A DNA stretch of 64,000 bases. Origin: Paenibacillus sp. MAHUQ-63. GTDB lineage: Bacteria > Bacillota > Bacilli > Paenibacillales > NBRC-103111. Positions 36,375-45,565 of this stretch are shown one piece after another. The notes beneath the pieces are model-generated. The model had not been told where the DNA came from. It saw only the letters and a list, made by a program, of their open reading frames with translations, and ran no database searches. A program made the translations under genes and the position numbers. The stretch spans positions 682,001 to 746,000 of the forward strand of contig NZ_JARADB010000002.1 in NCBI RefSeq assembly GCF_028765165.1. The letters run 5' to 3'. Position 1 is the first letter of the stretch. Each line of letters starts with the position of its first letter.

Positions 36375-36905
36375 ATGAAGCTGCGTCTCTTACCTGTCGT
36401 ATTGAGCGTTATTATTTCCGCCGGCGTTTTATTTGGAGGCTGGTTTGCTTATACAAGTTTTGCAATGGAAAATCCATTATCCGATATCATCAGCAAAGTT
36501 CCTGGGGTAACTAGCTCGACAATGAAACTGGACAAAGACCAAGTTGATATAGAAATCACGTTGAAGGCAGATGCGAACTTAAGAACGGTTGTTGAACGGA
36601 TTCATGAAGAAGGAGCATCGATTATCGGCAAACGGACGGTCAATATTCATGTGAAGGACAATCCCTCCGAAGGGTTGAACCAGTGGTGGTCCAAGGCGTT
36701 GTTCGAAGTTGCGCAAGCGATGGAGACGAAGCATTACGCCGATATTCCCGCAACACTGCAGAAATATGCGGCGGATATGCCGAACTTGAAAGTTGAGAGC
36801 GAGATGGACCAGACTTACGTATATATTCGACTGACGGACGGTGACGCCACGAAATTCATCATGCTTCCTAGAACATCGCAGATAGGAGTGTGGCCGAATG
36901 AGTAA
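36375..36905 (+). CDS. Unknown membrane-anchored protein paired with an FtsH-like protease
   Basis: I do not recognise a family. The 176-residue chain has one N-terminal membrane helix (LPVVLSVIISAGVLFGGWFAYTSFA) and a roughly 150-residue domain that would lie outside the cell, containing MKLDKDQVDIEITLKADANLRTVVERIHEEGASIIGKRTVNIHVKD, an alternating strand/helix pattern. The stop overlaps the start of the FtsH-like gene by eight bases, so the two are almost certainly translated together. The role as an outer sensing or substrate domain for that protease is inferred from pairing only. Confidence 0.7.
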   Translation: MKLRLLPVVLSVIISAGVLFGGWFAYTSFAMENPLSDIISKVPGVTSSTMKLDKDQVDIEITLKADANLRTVVERIHEEGASIIGKRTVNIHVKDNPSEGLNQWWSKALFEVAQAMETKHYADIPATLQKYAADMPNLKVESEMDQTYVYIRLTDGDATKFIMLPRTSQIGVWPNE

Positions 36906-38409
36906 AATATATAAAGAAATCGGGATCGGTGCGATCCCGGTATTGCTTATCTTTCTAGCGTTCCTGGGTGTGAATATCATTCCGATTCTCTTCGTCGGTG
37001 TCCTTGGCGTATCGCTGTTCTATATGATCAAAGGGCGCGGCGGTATTGGCATCTCCGGCGGCGGAGGCGGCGGTGAACGGAAGAGCAAGAATCGTACTCC
37101 CGCGTTTCTGACGTTTGACCAGATCGGGGGACAAGACCGCGCGAAGAAAGAATTGACGGAAGCTCTGGATTTTCTGATCAAGCACGAAGAAATTAAGAAG
37201 CTGGGGATTCGTCCGTTGAAAGGGATTCTGTTGACCGGTCCTCCGGGAACAGGGAAAACGTTGATGGCCAAAGCAGCCGCACATTATACGAATTCCGTAT
37301 ATTTGGCGGCATCCGGCAGTGAGTTCGTCGAGATGTACGTCGGTGTCGGCGCGAGCCGCGTCCGCGATCTGTTCAAGGAAGCGAGAACTCGCGCCTTGAA
37401 AGAGGGTAAAGACAATGCGATTATTTTCATCGACGAGATTGACGTGATTGGCGGTAAGCGTGACGGCGGCCAACAGCGTGAGTACGATCAAACGCTGAAT
37501 CAGCTGCTGACGGAGATGGACGGCATTCATACGAATGATGCGCCGCGCATTCTCATTATGGCAGCGACGAACCGCAAAGAAATGCTGGATAGCGCATTGC
37601 TGCGTCCGGGACGTTTCGACCGCCATATTGAGGTGGATTTGCCGGATAAGAAGGGCCGGTTATCGATTCTGGATATTCATGTGAAAAATAAACCGTTGTC
37701 TAAGGCAGTGTCTCTGGATGCTGTCGCAGAACAAACGTTCGGTTTCTCCGGCGCGCAGCTGGAAGGTGTGTTGAACGAAGCGGCGATTTATGCGATGCGT
37801 GAGGATAAGCCGGAGATTGAGCAGCATCACCTGGCATCCGCGATCGATAAAATTATGATGGGCGAACGTACCGATAAAGAAACGGCCCAGGATGAAAAGG
37901 AACGCGTTGCGTATCATGAGCTGGGCCATGCGATCGTCGCTGAACTGGTGCGCCCCGGCTCCGTTTCGCAGGTTACAGTGAGCCCGCGCGGCAAAGCGCT
38001 GGGCTATGTGCGGCACAACCCGCCGAAAGATCATTACCTTTACACGAAGGATTACATCGAGCAGCAGATCATGATCGCCTTGGGCGGAGCGGCGGCTGAA
38101 GAAATGTTTTATGGCGGCCGCAGCACAGGGTCGCGCAACGACTTTGAACAAGCGTTGTCGATGGTTCGCAATATGATGGATTCCGGTCTCACTTCACTGG
38201 GGATCATTGACCGTGAGATGGTGACCAAGGATCAGCTGATGAAAGAGAACAACGCCATTCTGGAGGCGCTGATGATCCGCACGAAAGCACTGCTTGAACA
38301 GCAGCGTAACGTGTTCGATCATTCCTTCGCCATTCTGATGAAGGAAGAAGTCATTTCCGGTGATACGTTCCGGGCCTTGTTCGACGCATCGGTTTCGCAA
38401 ACCGCATAG
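36898..38409 (+). CDS. FtsH-like membrane AAA+ zinc metalloprotease
   Basis: Membrane-bound ATP-dependent protease related to FtsH but distinct. Two close-set membrane helices (residues about 9-44) with almost no loop between them, then a glycine-rich linker, then the AAA domain: Walker A GPPGTGKT at about 114, Walker B IIFIDEID, second region of homology [14 protein letters not shown]. The M41 peptidase domain follows with HELGH (HEAGH in typical FtsH) near residue 341. At 503 residues it is about 130-140 shorter than standard FtsH, mainly because the usual outer domain is missing. That domain may be provided by the preceding gene. Confidence 0.87.
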   Translation: MSKIYKEIGIGAIPVLLIFLAFLGVNIIPILFVGVLGVSLFYMIKGRGGIGISGGGGGGERKSKNRTPAFLTFDQIGGQDRAKKELTEALDFLIKHEEIKKLGIRPLKGILLTGPPGTGKTLMAKAAAHYTNSVYLAASGSEFVEMYVGVGASRVRDLFKEARTRALKEGKDNAIIFIDEIDVIGGKRDGGQQREYDQTLNQLLTEMDGIHTNDAPRILIMAATNRKEMLDSALLRPGRFDRHIEVDLPDKKGRLSILDIHVKNKPLSKAVSLDAVAEQTFGFSGAQLEGVLNEAAIYAMREDKPEIEQHHLASAIDKIMMGERTDKETAQDEKERVAYHELGHAIVAELVRPGSVSQVTVSPRGKALGYVRHNPPKDHYLYTKDYIEQQIMIALGGAAAEEMFYGGRSTGSRNDFEQALSMVRNMMDSGLTSLGIIDREMVTKDQLMKENNAILEALMIRTKALLEQQRNVFDHSFAILMKEEVISGDTFRALFDASVSQTA

Positions 38410-38421
38410 GAAGAAGCAAGC

Positions 38422-38452
38422 AGAAGCAGGCGAGAGCCTGCTTCTTTTTTTC
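38422..38452 (+). terminator. Intrinsic terminator after the FtsH-like gene
   Basis: Perfect ten-base stem AGAAGCAGGC/GCCTGCTTCT with a GAGA tetraloop and a run of Ts. Confidence 0.94.
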
Positions 38453-38484
38453 ATTCTCAGTACACCTATAAATAAGCTTCTAAT

Positions 38485-38499
38485 TGAGAATAATTATCG
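38485..38499. promoter_or_regulatory. Fur-family-like operator upstream of hbd-ackA
   Basis: TGAGAAT-A-ATTATCG is a 7-1-7 inverted repeat matching the Fur consensus TGATAAT-N-ATTATCA at 12 of 14 positions. It is about 160 bases before the gene, so its effect is uncertain. Confidence 0.35.
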
Positions 38500-38656
38500 T
38501 CCAAATTGTGTCGGAATTCATGAGGATTGGGTAATGTTTTGTGACGGTTAATGAAATTTGACAGTAAAAATTGTATGATAGTTTTGAGTTCCAAGATTGT
38601 AATGTCCTAAGGATGAGAATGATAAAGAATGAGTTGTAGCAAAGGGGAAATGGGGC

Positions 38657-39529
38657 ATGGTTTTCAAAACGATTGGTGTCGTCGGCGGCGGCACGATGGG
38701 ACAAGGAATATCAGAAATGTTGGCGGCCCGCGGCCTGGAAGTGCTCCTCGCAGAGAAAACAACCGAGAAGCTGGACCGGGCGATTGAGCAGATTACCGTC
38801 AGCCTGGATAAACAAATCGAGCGTTGGGCCTTAACGGAAGCGGAGAAGAAGCTCATTTTGGCGAAAATTAAAAAAGCAGGCTCTCTTGCCGACATGGCTT
38901 CATGCGATATGGTGATAGAAACCGTCACGGAAGACTTGAATACCAAGAAGCACGTCTTCTTTCAATTAAATCAGCTGTGCAACGAGAATATTATACTGGC
39001 CACGAACACGTCAACACTCAGTGTAACGGAGATTGCTGCCGTTACCACGAATCCTCAGCGTGTGATCGGGCTTCATTTTCTGCATCCGGTTGCGAAGGTC
39101 AATCTCGTGGAAATCATCCGCGCTATGAAAACGTCGGACGAAACGTTTGAGCGAACCAAATATTTCGTAGATGAGCTTATCCAAAAGAAAGGGATTAAAG
39201 TCAATGAATCGCCTGGTTTCATTACAACGAGGCTGATTTGCACATTGATCAATGAGGCGCTGCATACGTTATCCGAAGGAGTCGCTTCGGCCGAAGATAT
39301 CGATAATTCGATGCGGATTGGCTACGATTTCAAATACGGTCCGCTCGAGATGTGCGACCGCTTCGGGTTGGATGCGGTTCATGACGCGCTGGAAGGGATG
39401 TTCCGCGATTATGGGGACATTAAGTACCGTCCGTCGTTTCTGTTGAAAAAAATGGTGAGAGCCGGTCATCTGGGCGTCAAAACGGGCGAAGGCTTCTTCC
39501 GCTACGATAAGGACGGTGACCGGCTGTGA
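38657..39529 (+). CDS. hbd: 3-hydroxybutyryl-CoA dehydrogenase family protein
   Basis: NAD(P)-dependent 3-hydroxyacyl-CoA dehydrogenase that interconverts acetoacetyl-CoA and 3-hydroxybutyryl-CoA. A Rossmann motif (GVVGGGTMGQGISEMLAARG) lies at residues 7-26; IETVTEDLNTKKHVF, NTSTLSVTEIA and IGLHFLHPVAKVNLVEII carry the catalytic serine and histidine, and NESPGFITTRL marks the C-terminal domain. The length is 290 residues, standard. It overlaps ackA by four bases (GTGA), so the two are one operon. Physiological role (butyrate or polyhydroxybutyrate chemistry, or fatty-acid degradation) cannot be decided. Confidence 0.88.
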   Translation: MVFKTIGVVGGGTMGQGISEMLAARGLEVLLAEKTTEKLDRAIEQITVSLDKQIERWALTEAEKKLILAKIKKAGSLADMASCDMVIETVTEDLNTKKHVFFQLNQLCNENIILATNTSTLSVTEIAAVTTNPQRVIGLHFLHPVAKVNLVEIIRAMKTSDETFERTKYFVDELIQKKGIKVNESPGFITTRLICTLINEALHTLSEGVASAEDIDNSMRIGYDFKYGPLEMCDRFGLDAVHDALEGMFRDYGDIKYRPSFLLKKMVRAGHLGVKTGEGFFRYDKDGDRL

Positions 39530-40755
39530 ATGTACTTGTCATCAATGCAGGAAGCTCCTCACTTAAATATCAGCTCTTCCACATGGAGGACGAGTCGGTG
39601 CTGGCCAAAGGCCGGGTTGAACGAATCGGCATGGAAACCGCAATTCTAACGCATGAGCCGAAGGGGAAGGCCGAGGTTCACGAGGTCAGTGAAATTCTGG
39701 AGCATACGACAGCGATCCGCAAAGTGCTGGCGCTGCTCGTTCATCCCGAACACGGCGTGCTGTCCTCGACGGCCGAGATCCACGCCGTCGGCCACCGCGT
39801 CGTCCACGGCGGCGAAAGCTTCAAGAGCTCCGTCCTCGTGACGCACGAGGTGAAGCAGGAGATCAAGCGGCTCTTCGACTTGGCGCCGCTGCACAACCCG
39901 GCGCATATGCTGGGCATTACGGCGGTGGAGGCGAACATGCCGGATACACCGCAGGCCGTCGTGTTCGACACGGCCTTCCATCAGTCTATGCCGGCGCAAG
40001 CCTACCTGTACCCGGTACCGATGGTCCTGTACCGGAAGCACAAGGTGCGCCGCTACGGTTTCCACGGCACGTCGCACAACTACGTGAGCGAGCGCGCCGC
40101 GGCGTTCCTGGGCCGCCCGCTGAAGGAGCTGAAGCTCATTACCTGCCATATCGGGAACGGTGCTTCCTGCGCCGCCATTGCTCACGGCCAATCAATCGAT
40201 ACGAGCATGGGGATGACTCCGCTCGAAGGATTGATGATGGGCACGCGCAGCGGCGATCTGGATCCCGCCATCGTGCCTTATGCGATGGGCAAGGAGGATT
40301 TGACGCTCGGCGAGGTCTCCTCCATGCTGAACAAGCACAGCGGCTTGCAAGCGATCTCAGGCATCTCCAGCGATATGCGCGAGATTACGGAAGCGATGGC
40401 CGCCGGTGATAAGAATGCCAAGCTGGCCTTCGACATGTACGAGTACCGATTGCGCAAGTACATCGGTGCGTACGCGGCTGCTATGAACGGCGTGGATGCC
40501 ATTGTGTTTACGGCCGGAGTCGGGGAAAATGCCGAAGTGCTGCGCAAGGCGGTCTGCGAACAGCTGACTTACCTTGGCGTCGAATTCGATGAGGAGGCCA
40601 ACCGCACGGGCAGAGGGCTGGAACGCCGCATTACGACGGCAAGCTCCAAGGTGCAGGTGCTGGTCATACCGACGAACGAAGAGTGGATGATCGCCCGGGA
40701 TACGTATGAATTGGTGCTGGCCGGTTCACCCGCAGCGCCATCCTCCGCCAACTGA
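39526..40755 (+). CDS. ackA: Acetate kinase
   Basis: Reversible acetyl phosphate + ADP to acetate + ATP. N-terminal LVINAGSSSLKYQL, HRVVHGGE, FDTAFHQSMP, YGFHGTSHNYV, GNGASCAAI and GTRSGDLDP are the ASKHA-kinase signatures of the acetate kinase group; the length of 409 residues fits acetate better than butyrate kinase. The GTG start overlaps the hbd stop. No phosphotransacetylase gene is nearby. A butyrate or propionate preference cannot be excluded because it is paired with hbd. Confidence 0.9.
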   Translation: MNVLVINAGSSSLKYQLFHMEDESVLAKGRVERIGMETAILTHEPKGKAEVHEVSEILEHTTAIRKVLALLVHPEHGVLSSTAEIHAVGHRVVHGGESFKSSVLVTHEVKQEIKRLFDLAPLHNPAHMLGITAVEANMPDTPQAVVFDTAFHQSMPAQAYLYPVPMVLYRKHKVRRYGFHGTSHNYVSERAAAFLGRPLKELKLITCHIGNGASCAAIAHGQSIDTSMGMTPLEGLMMGTRSGDLDPAIVPYAMGKEDLTLGEVSSMLNKHSGLQAISGISSDMREITEAMAAGDKNAKLAFDMYEYRLRKYIGAYAAAMNGVDAIVFTAGVGENAEVLRKAVCEQLTYLGVEFDEEANRTGRGLERRITTASSKVQVLVIPTNEEWMIARDTYELVLAGSPAAPSSAN

Positions 40756-40863
40756 ATCTTGGCGGAAAATAGTGTACAATAGAAGAGCCGAGGGAATGGC
40801 GGACAGCGCCTTTCTCCCGGTTACAAGGTTCTCACGTAAAAGCTAAGGAGGCTCTATAGCAGG

Positions 40864-42153
40864 ATGAAATGTACGATAGGTCAAGTCAAACACCACGTCG
40901 GCGAGTCTGTTACAATCGGCTGTTGGTTAAACAAGAAACGGTCAAGCGGTAAAATTCAATTTTTACAACTTAGAGACGGTTCAGGATATATACAAGGTGT
41001 TGTCGTGAAAAGCGAAGTGGGCGAAGAAGTCTGGGAAGCGGCTTCCAAGCTGACCCAAGAAAGCTCGTTATACATAACCGGCAAAGTGAAAGAAGACACT
41101 CGCAGCAAGGGCGGTTACGAGCTGGATGTAACCGGCGTGGAGATCATTCAAGTAACGGAAGAATATCCGATCACCCCGAAGGAGCACGGCGTTGACTTCC
41201 TGATGGATAACCGCCATCTCTGGATCCGCAGTCCCCGCCAACGCGCGGTGCTCGTCATTCGCGCGCAAATCATTCAAGCCGTGCAGCAGTTCTTCAACGA
41301 ACGAGGCTTCCACTTGGTGGATCCGCCGATTCTGACACCGTCTTCCTGCGAAGGAACGACGAATCTGTTTCACACCAAATATTTTGACGAAGATGCATTC
41401 CTGACGCAGAGCGGTCAGCTCTATATGGAAGCGGCCGCGATGGCACTCGGCAGAGTGTACTCCTTCGGCCCGACGTTCCGTGCGGAGAAATCGAAAACGA
41501 GACGCCATCTCATTGAGTTCTGGATGATCGAGCCGGAGATGGCCTTCGTCGACCATGCCGAGAACTTGGAAGTGCAGGAGCAATTCGTCTCGCACATCGT
41601 GCAGTCCGTTCTTGCCAACTGCCAGGCTGAGTTGGAGACGCTGGAACGCGATACGTCCAAGCTGGAGAAAATTAAAGGCAGCTTCCCGCGCATTACTTAC
41701 GATCAAGCCGTGGACTTCTTGCAAAAGAACGGCCATGAATTCCAATGGGGCGAAGATTTCGGCGCACCGCACGAAACGGCGATTGCTGCCGAATACGAAA
41801 CACCGGTCTTCATTACGCACTGGCCGACGGAGATCAAAGCCTTTTACATGAAACCGGACCCTGCCCGTCCTGAGGTCGTACTGTGTGCGGATATGATCGC
41901 GCCTGAGGGCTATGGGGAAATCATTGGAGGCAGCCAGCGGATTGACGATCCGGAGCTGATGGAGCAGCGTTTCCAAGAGCATGAACTGCCGAAAGAAGCT
42001 TACCAATGGTACCTGGATTTGCGCAAATACGGCACGGTGCCGCATTCCGGGTTCGGGCTTGGACTTGAACGTACGGTAGCCTGGATCTGCGGATTGGATC
42101 ATGTCCGTGAAACGATTCCGTTCCCTCGTCTGCTATACCGTCTATATCCGTAA
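40864..42153 (+). CDS. asnS: Asparaginyl-tRNA synthetase
   Basis: Class IIb synthetase that charges tRNA-Asn. The OB-fold anticodon domain covers residues about 1-100 ([32 protein letters not shown]). Class II motifs are present: motif 2 in [28 protein letters not shown] and motif 3 in [15 protein letters not shown]. The 429-residue length matches AsnS; asparagine rather than aspartate specificity follows from overall form and from the dnaD neighbour, as in B. subtilis asnS-dnaD. AAGGAGG lies before the start. Confidence 0.94.
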   Translation: MKCTIGQVKHHVGESVTIGCWLNKKRSSGKIQFLQLRDGSGYIQGVVVKSEVGEEVWEAASKLTQESSLYITGKVKEDTRSKGGYELDVTGVEIIQVTEEYPITPKEHGVDFLMDNRHLWIRSPRQRAVLVIRAQIIQAVQQFFNERGFHLVDPPILTPSSCEGTTNLFHTKYFDEDAFLTQSGQLYMEAAAMALGRVYSFGPTFRAEKSKTRRHLIEFWMIEPEMAFVDHAENLEVQEQFVSHIVQSVLANCQAELETLERDTSKLEKIKGSFPRITYDQAVDFLQKNGHEFQWGEDFGAPHETAIAAEYETPVFITHWPTEIKAFYMKPDPARPEVVLCADMIAPEGYGEIIGGSQRIDDPELMEQRFQEHELPKEAYQWYLDLRKYGTVPHSGFGLGLERTVAWICGLDHVRETIPFPRLLYRLYP

Positions 42154-42187
42154 TGGTTGAATCGACCGAAAGTAGAAAGGGGACAGG

Positions 42188-42868
42188 ATGAGTAAACCGT
42201 ATGTGATGCAGCAGCAAATAGAAGCGGTACTGTTGGCCAGTTTTCAGGAAGGCAGTGTCGCGGTTCCGCTCCTCCTGTTGAAAAATTACCGAGCGCTCCA
42301 GCTAAGCGAAATCGAAGTGATGACGCTCATTCACCTCATTGCTTTCTTGGAAAAGGAGAAGAATGACTTTCCGACTACGGATGAAATTCAAGCGCGCATG
42401 TCGGCATCACCGGATCTGGTGATCGCTTCCTTGCAGAAGCTGATTCATGAGCAGTTCATCACGATCGATGAAGTGATGGATGAAATGACCGAAATTCGCA
42501 GCGAGCGTTATAATCTGACGCCATTATACCGGCAGCTGGCCAAGCGGCTGGCCGAGCAGGAGATAGCGAAGCTATCCACCGTGCGGCAGCCTGTGCAGGC
42601 AGATGAGAGCGCCAGAAATATTTTCACCACGTTCGAGAAAGAATTCGCCCGGCCGTTGACACCGATGGAGCTGGAGACGATCTCCGGCTGGCTGGATAAG
42701 GACCAATACAAGGAAGAGCTGATTATGACCGCGCTGAAGGAAGCGGTGTTTGCCGGCAAAGTTCACTTCCGGTATATTGACCGCATCCTGCTGGAATGGA
42801 GCCGTAACCGTGTCGGTACGGTGGATCAAGCGAAGGAATATTCGCAGCGGTTCAGACAATCCCGGTGA
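42188..42868 (+). CDS. dnaD: DnaD primosome protein
   Basis: Replication-initiation/restart protein that works with DnaB and DnaI to load the helicase. The N-terminal about 100 residues form the winged-helix oligomerisation domain (LLLLKNYRALQLSEIEVMTLIHLIAFLEKEKNDFPTTDEIQARMSASPDLVIASLQKLI), and the C-terminal DnaB/DnaD domain includes FEKEFARPLTPMELETISGWLDKDQYKEELIMTALKEAVFAGKVHFRYIDRILLEW with the usual aromatic motif. The length is 226 residues. It follows asnS by 34 bases. A terminator comes just after. Confidence 0.93.
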   Translation: MSKPYVMQQQIEAVLLASFQEGSVAVPLLLLKNYRALQLSEIEVMTLIHLIAFLEKEKNDFPTTDEIQARMSASPDLVIASLQKLIHEQFITIDEVMDEMTEIRSERYNLTPLYRQLAKRLAEQEIAKLSTVRQPVQADESARNIFTTFEKEFARPLTPMELETISGWLDKDQYKEELIMTALKEAVFAGKVHFRYIDRILLEWSRNRVGTVDQAKEYSQRFRQSR

Positions 42869-42874
42869 GACTAC

Positions 42875-42905
42875 AAAACCTGAGGCTAGATGCCTCAGGT
42901 TTTTT
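42875..42905 (+). terminator. Intrinsic terminator after dnaD
   Basis: Perfect twelve-base stem AAAACCTGAGGC/GCCTCAGGTTTT with a five-base loop and T run. Confidence 0.94.
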
Positions 42906-42920
42906 GCTGTCCGGCCGATG

Positions 42921-42953
42921 AGAAAAGCCGGCTCTCCTATGGAGAACCGGCTT
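42921..42953 (-). terminator. Intrinsic terminator of the proB-mtnB gene cluster
   Basis: On the minus strand AAGCCGGTTCTCC pairs with GGAGAGCCGGCTT across a three-base loop (one G-T wobble), followed by TTTTCT. It ends the long minus-strand cluster after mtnB. Confidence 0.8.
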
Positions 42954-42963
42954 ATCAGCGGTT

Positions 42964-43599
42964 TTATTTATGCAGCACATGAGAGCGATACACATATTCG
43001 AAAAGGAATTCGAACGCTTCCAGATGGCGCTTGGCTTCGAAAGCATTGGCGCCCCATGCATAGATGCCGTGCTTGCGCAGGACGATCCCCGGGATGCGCG
43101 GCACGATCGCGTCCTCGACGAGTGCGGCGATGCGCGGAATTTCCGCATAGTTCGGCAGAATCGGAATCTCGATCTGAGCTTCCTCATCCCAAATATTGAA
43201 TGCTTTGATCAGTTCGACGCCGTCCACGGGAATGCTTTTGCGCTCCCAGTACAGCTCGGACACGAGATTGTTGAAGATCGTATGTACATGGAAAATCGCA
43301 CCGGCGCCAGTCAAACGGTAAATTTCACTGTGAATCAAAGTTTCGGCCGACGGCTTCAAGGAAGTGGCTTCCGTCGCCACGCCTTTCTCGTTCACAAGCA
43401 GGAAGTCTTCCGGCGTCTGTACGGATTTGTCCCGTCCGCTGGAGGTGATGGCGAAAGTGAATTGCTCGGGCTCGAAGCCGCCTACGCGAACGGACAAGTT
43501 GCCGCTTGTCGCAGGAAACCAGCCGCGTGCCGCCAAATTGGCTTTAATGTCGCGCAGTTCGGCGAATGCGCGTTGTTTCTCTTCCAGTAAAATGCTCAT
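42964..43599 (-). CDS. mtnB: Methylthioribulose-1-phosphate dehydratase
   Basis: Class II aldolase-fold enzyme that dehydrates methylthioribulose 1-phosphate in methionine salvage. It shows WFPATSGNLSVR at residues 27-38, catalytic-base region, the zinc histidines in AIFHVHTIFNN and LRKHGIYAWG, and the closing EFLFEYVY. The 211-residue length is standard. Its start overlaps the mtnX stop by four bases. mtnW-mtnX-mtnB is the Bacillus order of this half of the pathway. Confidence 0.94.
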   Translation of the reverse strand: MSILLEEKQRAFAELRDIKANLAARGWFPATSGNLSVRVGGFEPEQFTFAITSSGRDKSVQTPEDFLLVNEKGVATEATSLKPSAETLIHSEIYRLTGAGAIFHVHTIFNNLVSELYWERKSIPVDGVELIKAFNIWDEEAQIEIPILPNYAEIPRIAALVEDAIVPRIPGIVLRKHGIYAWGANAFEAKRHLEAFEFLFEYVYRSHVLHK

Positions 43600-44258
43600 G
43601 CTACAGGTTCAGCCTCCAATTGCTTCATAATATCGAAGAAGTTCTCGAATGGATAATACGCATATCCCAGTTTCTCGCACATCTCAATAAGATGGGAGCG
43701 GGCGAAAATCGTATCCACGAGCTTGGCGCCTTCGAAATCGGTGATGCTGTCTCCGATAATAATCCGTTCGTATTTGCTCGAATCATAGGAGCGGATAATG
43801 CTTGTTTTGCACATGCCGCAGCCGGTGTGGCAATGCTCGTCGCAGCTGTGCGGCCATAAGATTTCGATCGCGCTCCCCTCGAAGGAGGACGCGTTGCAGT
43901 AAATGTTCTCATGCGGAATCGGAAAAGGCTTCAACAGCGGATAAATGAAGAAATCGATGCCGCCGCTGGTGATCAGCAGCTTGATGCCTTGCTCTTGGCA
44001 ATACGCCACGAATTCCTTGAAGCCGTCGCGAATCACGGCATTGCTGATGGCATAATCGACGATTTCATCCTTCCGCGAGGTCGGAAGCAGCGCGAACATA
44101 GCGCCTACACCTTGAGAGATGGATATCGTCTTATTCAAAATACGTTCCACGATCGCTTCCCAACCGTCCGGGTTGAAATGCTTCATGATCGCTACAATGT
44201 TATCGTTTACGGTAATCGTACCGTCGAAATCGCAAAAAATGATGCGTTCCTTGCTCAT
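43596..44258 (-). CDS. mtnX: 2-hydroxy-3-keto-5-methylthiopentenyl-1-phosphate phosphatase
   Basis: HAD-family phosphatase of methionine salvage. [15 protein letters not shown] holds the nucleophile and general acid aspartates; [36 protein letters not shown] supply motifs II-IV. The cysteine cluster [13 protein letters not shown] is typical of MtnX. The ATG at 44258 has GGGGG upstream and overlaps the mtnW stop by four bases. The length is 220 residues. Confidence 0.93.
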   Translation of the reverse strand: MSKERIIFCDFDGTITVNDNIVAIMKHFNPDGWEAIVERILNKTISISQGVGAMFALLPTSRKDEIVDYAISNAVIRDGFKEFVAYCQEQGIKLLITSGGIDFFIYPLLKPFPIPHENIYCNASSFEGSAIEILWPHSCDEHCHTGCGMCKTSIIRSYDSSKYERIIIGDSITDFEGAKLVDTIFARSHLIEMCEKLGYAYYPFENFFDIMKQLEAEPVA

Positions 44259-45523
44259 TCTCGAATCCCCCAAGTATCAATAGCTGATTGTAATTCTGGA
44301 TGCGTTTGGGCATAATCGCGAAGCTGCTTGCCTTGCAGCGAGGCATCGATCGCTTGGCGGAATGCGCGTCCGCCGGCAATTGTCCCCAGCGGGTGCCCGT
44401 GAATCCCGCCGCCTGCATTGACGATGACGTCATGGCCGAAGTCGCGCAGGATGAGCGGTACCAGGCCTGGATGTATGCCGGCAGACGGAACCGGGAAGGA
44501 TGCCGCCAGCTTCAGCTTGGCGTCCGTAGGAGCGTTATACGCATAATCCGTATGCAGATCGTTCGTTAAGAGCACGTGCTTGATCGCCAGGTTCTCTTCT
44601 CTGGGCATGACCACCGAGCCGTACGGAGAAGGGAACAGCACGAGGTCCGCACCGGCCAGCCGCATCAATTTGCCAAGCAGCACGGAAGGCGCGATTCCAT
44701 AATGCGGGGAAGGGTAGGTAGCTCCCGCCATTGCCGGATGCGCCATGATCGGGATCGTAATCTCCGGATCGGCGCTAAGCTCGTGAAGCACATCGAAGCC
44801 GTAAGCCAATACGTTAAACAGCAAGGCGTTGGCGCCTGCACGGATCGCTTTCTTGGCTTGGGAGGCGAGCTTCGAGGTCGGTCCGGTCAAGTTAACGGCG
44901 TATAATAGCTTCTGTCCTGTCTCTCTTGACGCTTGTGCCGCCGCTTCCATACAAACCTCAATGCGTTTCTCCAGCGGAGTCAGCGGATTCTCGAACAATA
45001 TTTCATCGTCCTTAATGAGATCCACACCGCCGGCGGCCTGCAAATAAAACTGCTCGCGCAGCGCCGGCAGCTCATAGCCGACAACGGATTTGAAGATGCT
45101 CATCAGCAGCGGACGGTCATGCACGCCGAGAAGGTCGCGCACGCCTTGCATGCCGAATTTGGGTCCTGCGAAACCGGCCATGAAATCGGAGGAGAATTTC
45201 AAGTCGATCAGCCTAATTCTGCCATCCATGGATAGCTTGCCGAAAACGGTAACGAGCAGCGCAGGGATGTCCCGGCTGAAATTGACATCGGGATACGCGA
45301 TCGTAATATCCGCGTAGCGGTTCGCGGCCGGCTCGCCCGGCGCCGGTTCGTGTACGTCAACGGAGACGACTTTCCCCAGATGCTTCTCCATCTGGGCTTT
45401 CTGCGCTTCAGGCAGCTCCGTCCAGGAACCGACGGTCAATCCGACAGCGATGCCCGTCGCTTTCTTATGGAAATCGGCTTTCTCGTCGAAACTCCGGTAT
45501 GTGGCTAAACAATATGCACTCAT
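44255..45523 (-). CDS. mtnW: 2,3-diketo-5-methylthiopentyl-1-phosphate enolase (RuBisCO-like)
   Basis: RuBisCO-fold enolase of methionine salvage, not a carbon-fixing enzyme. The metal/carbamate region [10 protein letters not shown] matches the RuBisCO active-site lysine and acidic residues, while other residues needed for carboxylation are changed as in Bacillus MtnW (YkrW). N-terminal [37 protein letters not shown] aligns with the RuBisCO N-domain. The length is 422 residues. It lies 42 bases after proC on the same strand with no terminator between, and mtnX and mtnB follow. Confidence 0.93.
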   Translation of the reverse strand: MSAYCLATYRSFDEKADFHKKATGIAVGLTVGSWTELPEAQKAQMEKHLGKVVSVDVHEPAPGEPAANRYADITIAYPDVNFSRDIPALLVTVFGKLSMDGRIRLIDLKFSSDFMAGFAGPKFGMQGVRDLLGVHDRPLLMSIFKSVVGYELPALREQFYLQAAGGVDLIKDDEILFENPLTPLEKRIEVCMEAAAQASRETGQKLLYAVNLTGPTSKLASQAKKAIRAGANALLFNVLAYGFDVLHELSADPEITIPIMAHPAMAGATYPSPHYGIAPSVLLGKLMRLAGADLVLFPSPYGSVVMPREENLAIKHVLLTNDLHTDYAYNAPTDAKLKLAASFPVPSAGIHPGLVPLILRDFGHDVIVNAGGGIHGHPLGTIAGGRAFRQAIDASLQGKQLRDYAQTHPELQSAIDTWGIRE

Positions 45524-45565
45524 GTCGAAACGTTCACCTGCTTTAATAGGATAAGACCTTGCGAT

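Noticed and set aside
41068..42102. Antisense ORF of 344 codons over asnS
   Set aside because: The sense strand has all class II synthetase motifs; the antisense reading has none.
44255..45523. RuBisCO large subunit for carbon fixation
   Set aside because: It is flanked by mtnX and mtnB and has the MtnW form, so the enolase of methionine salvage is the right reading.
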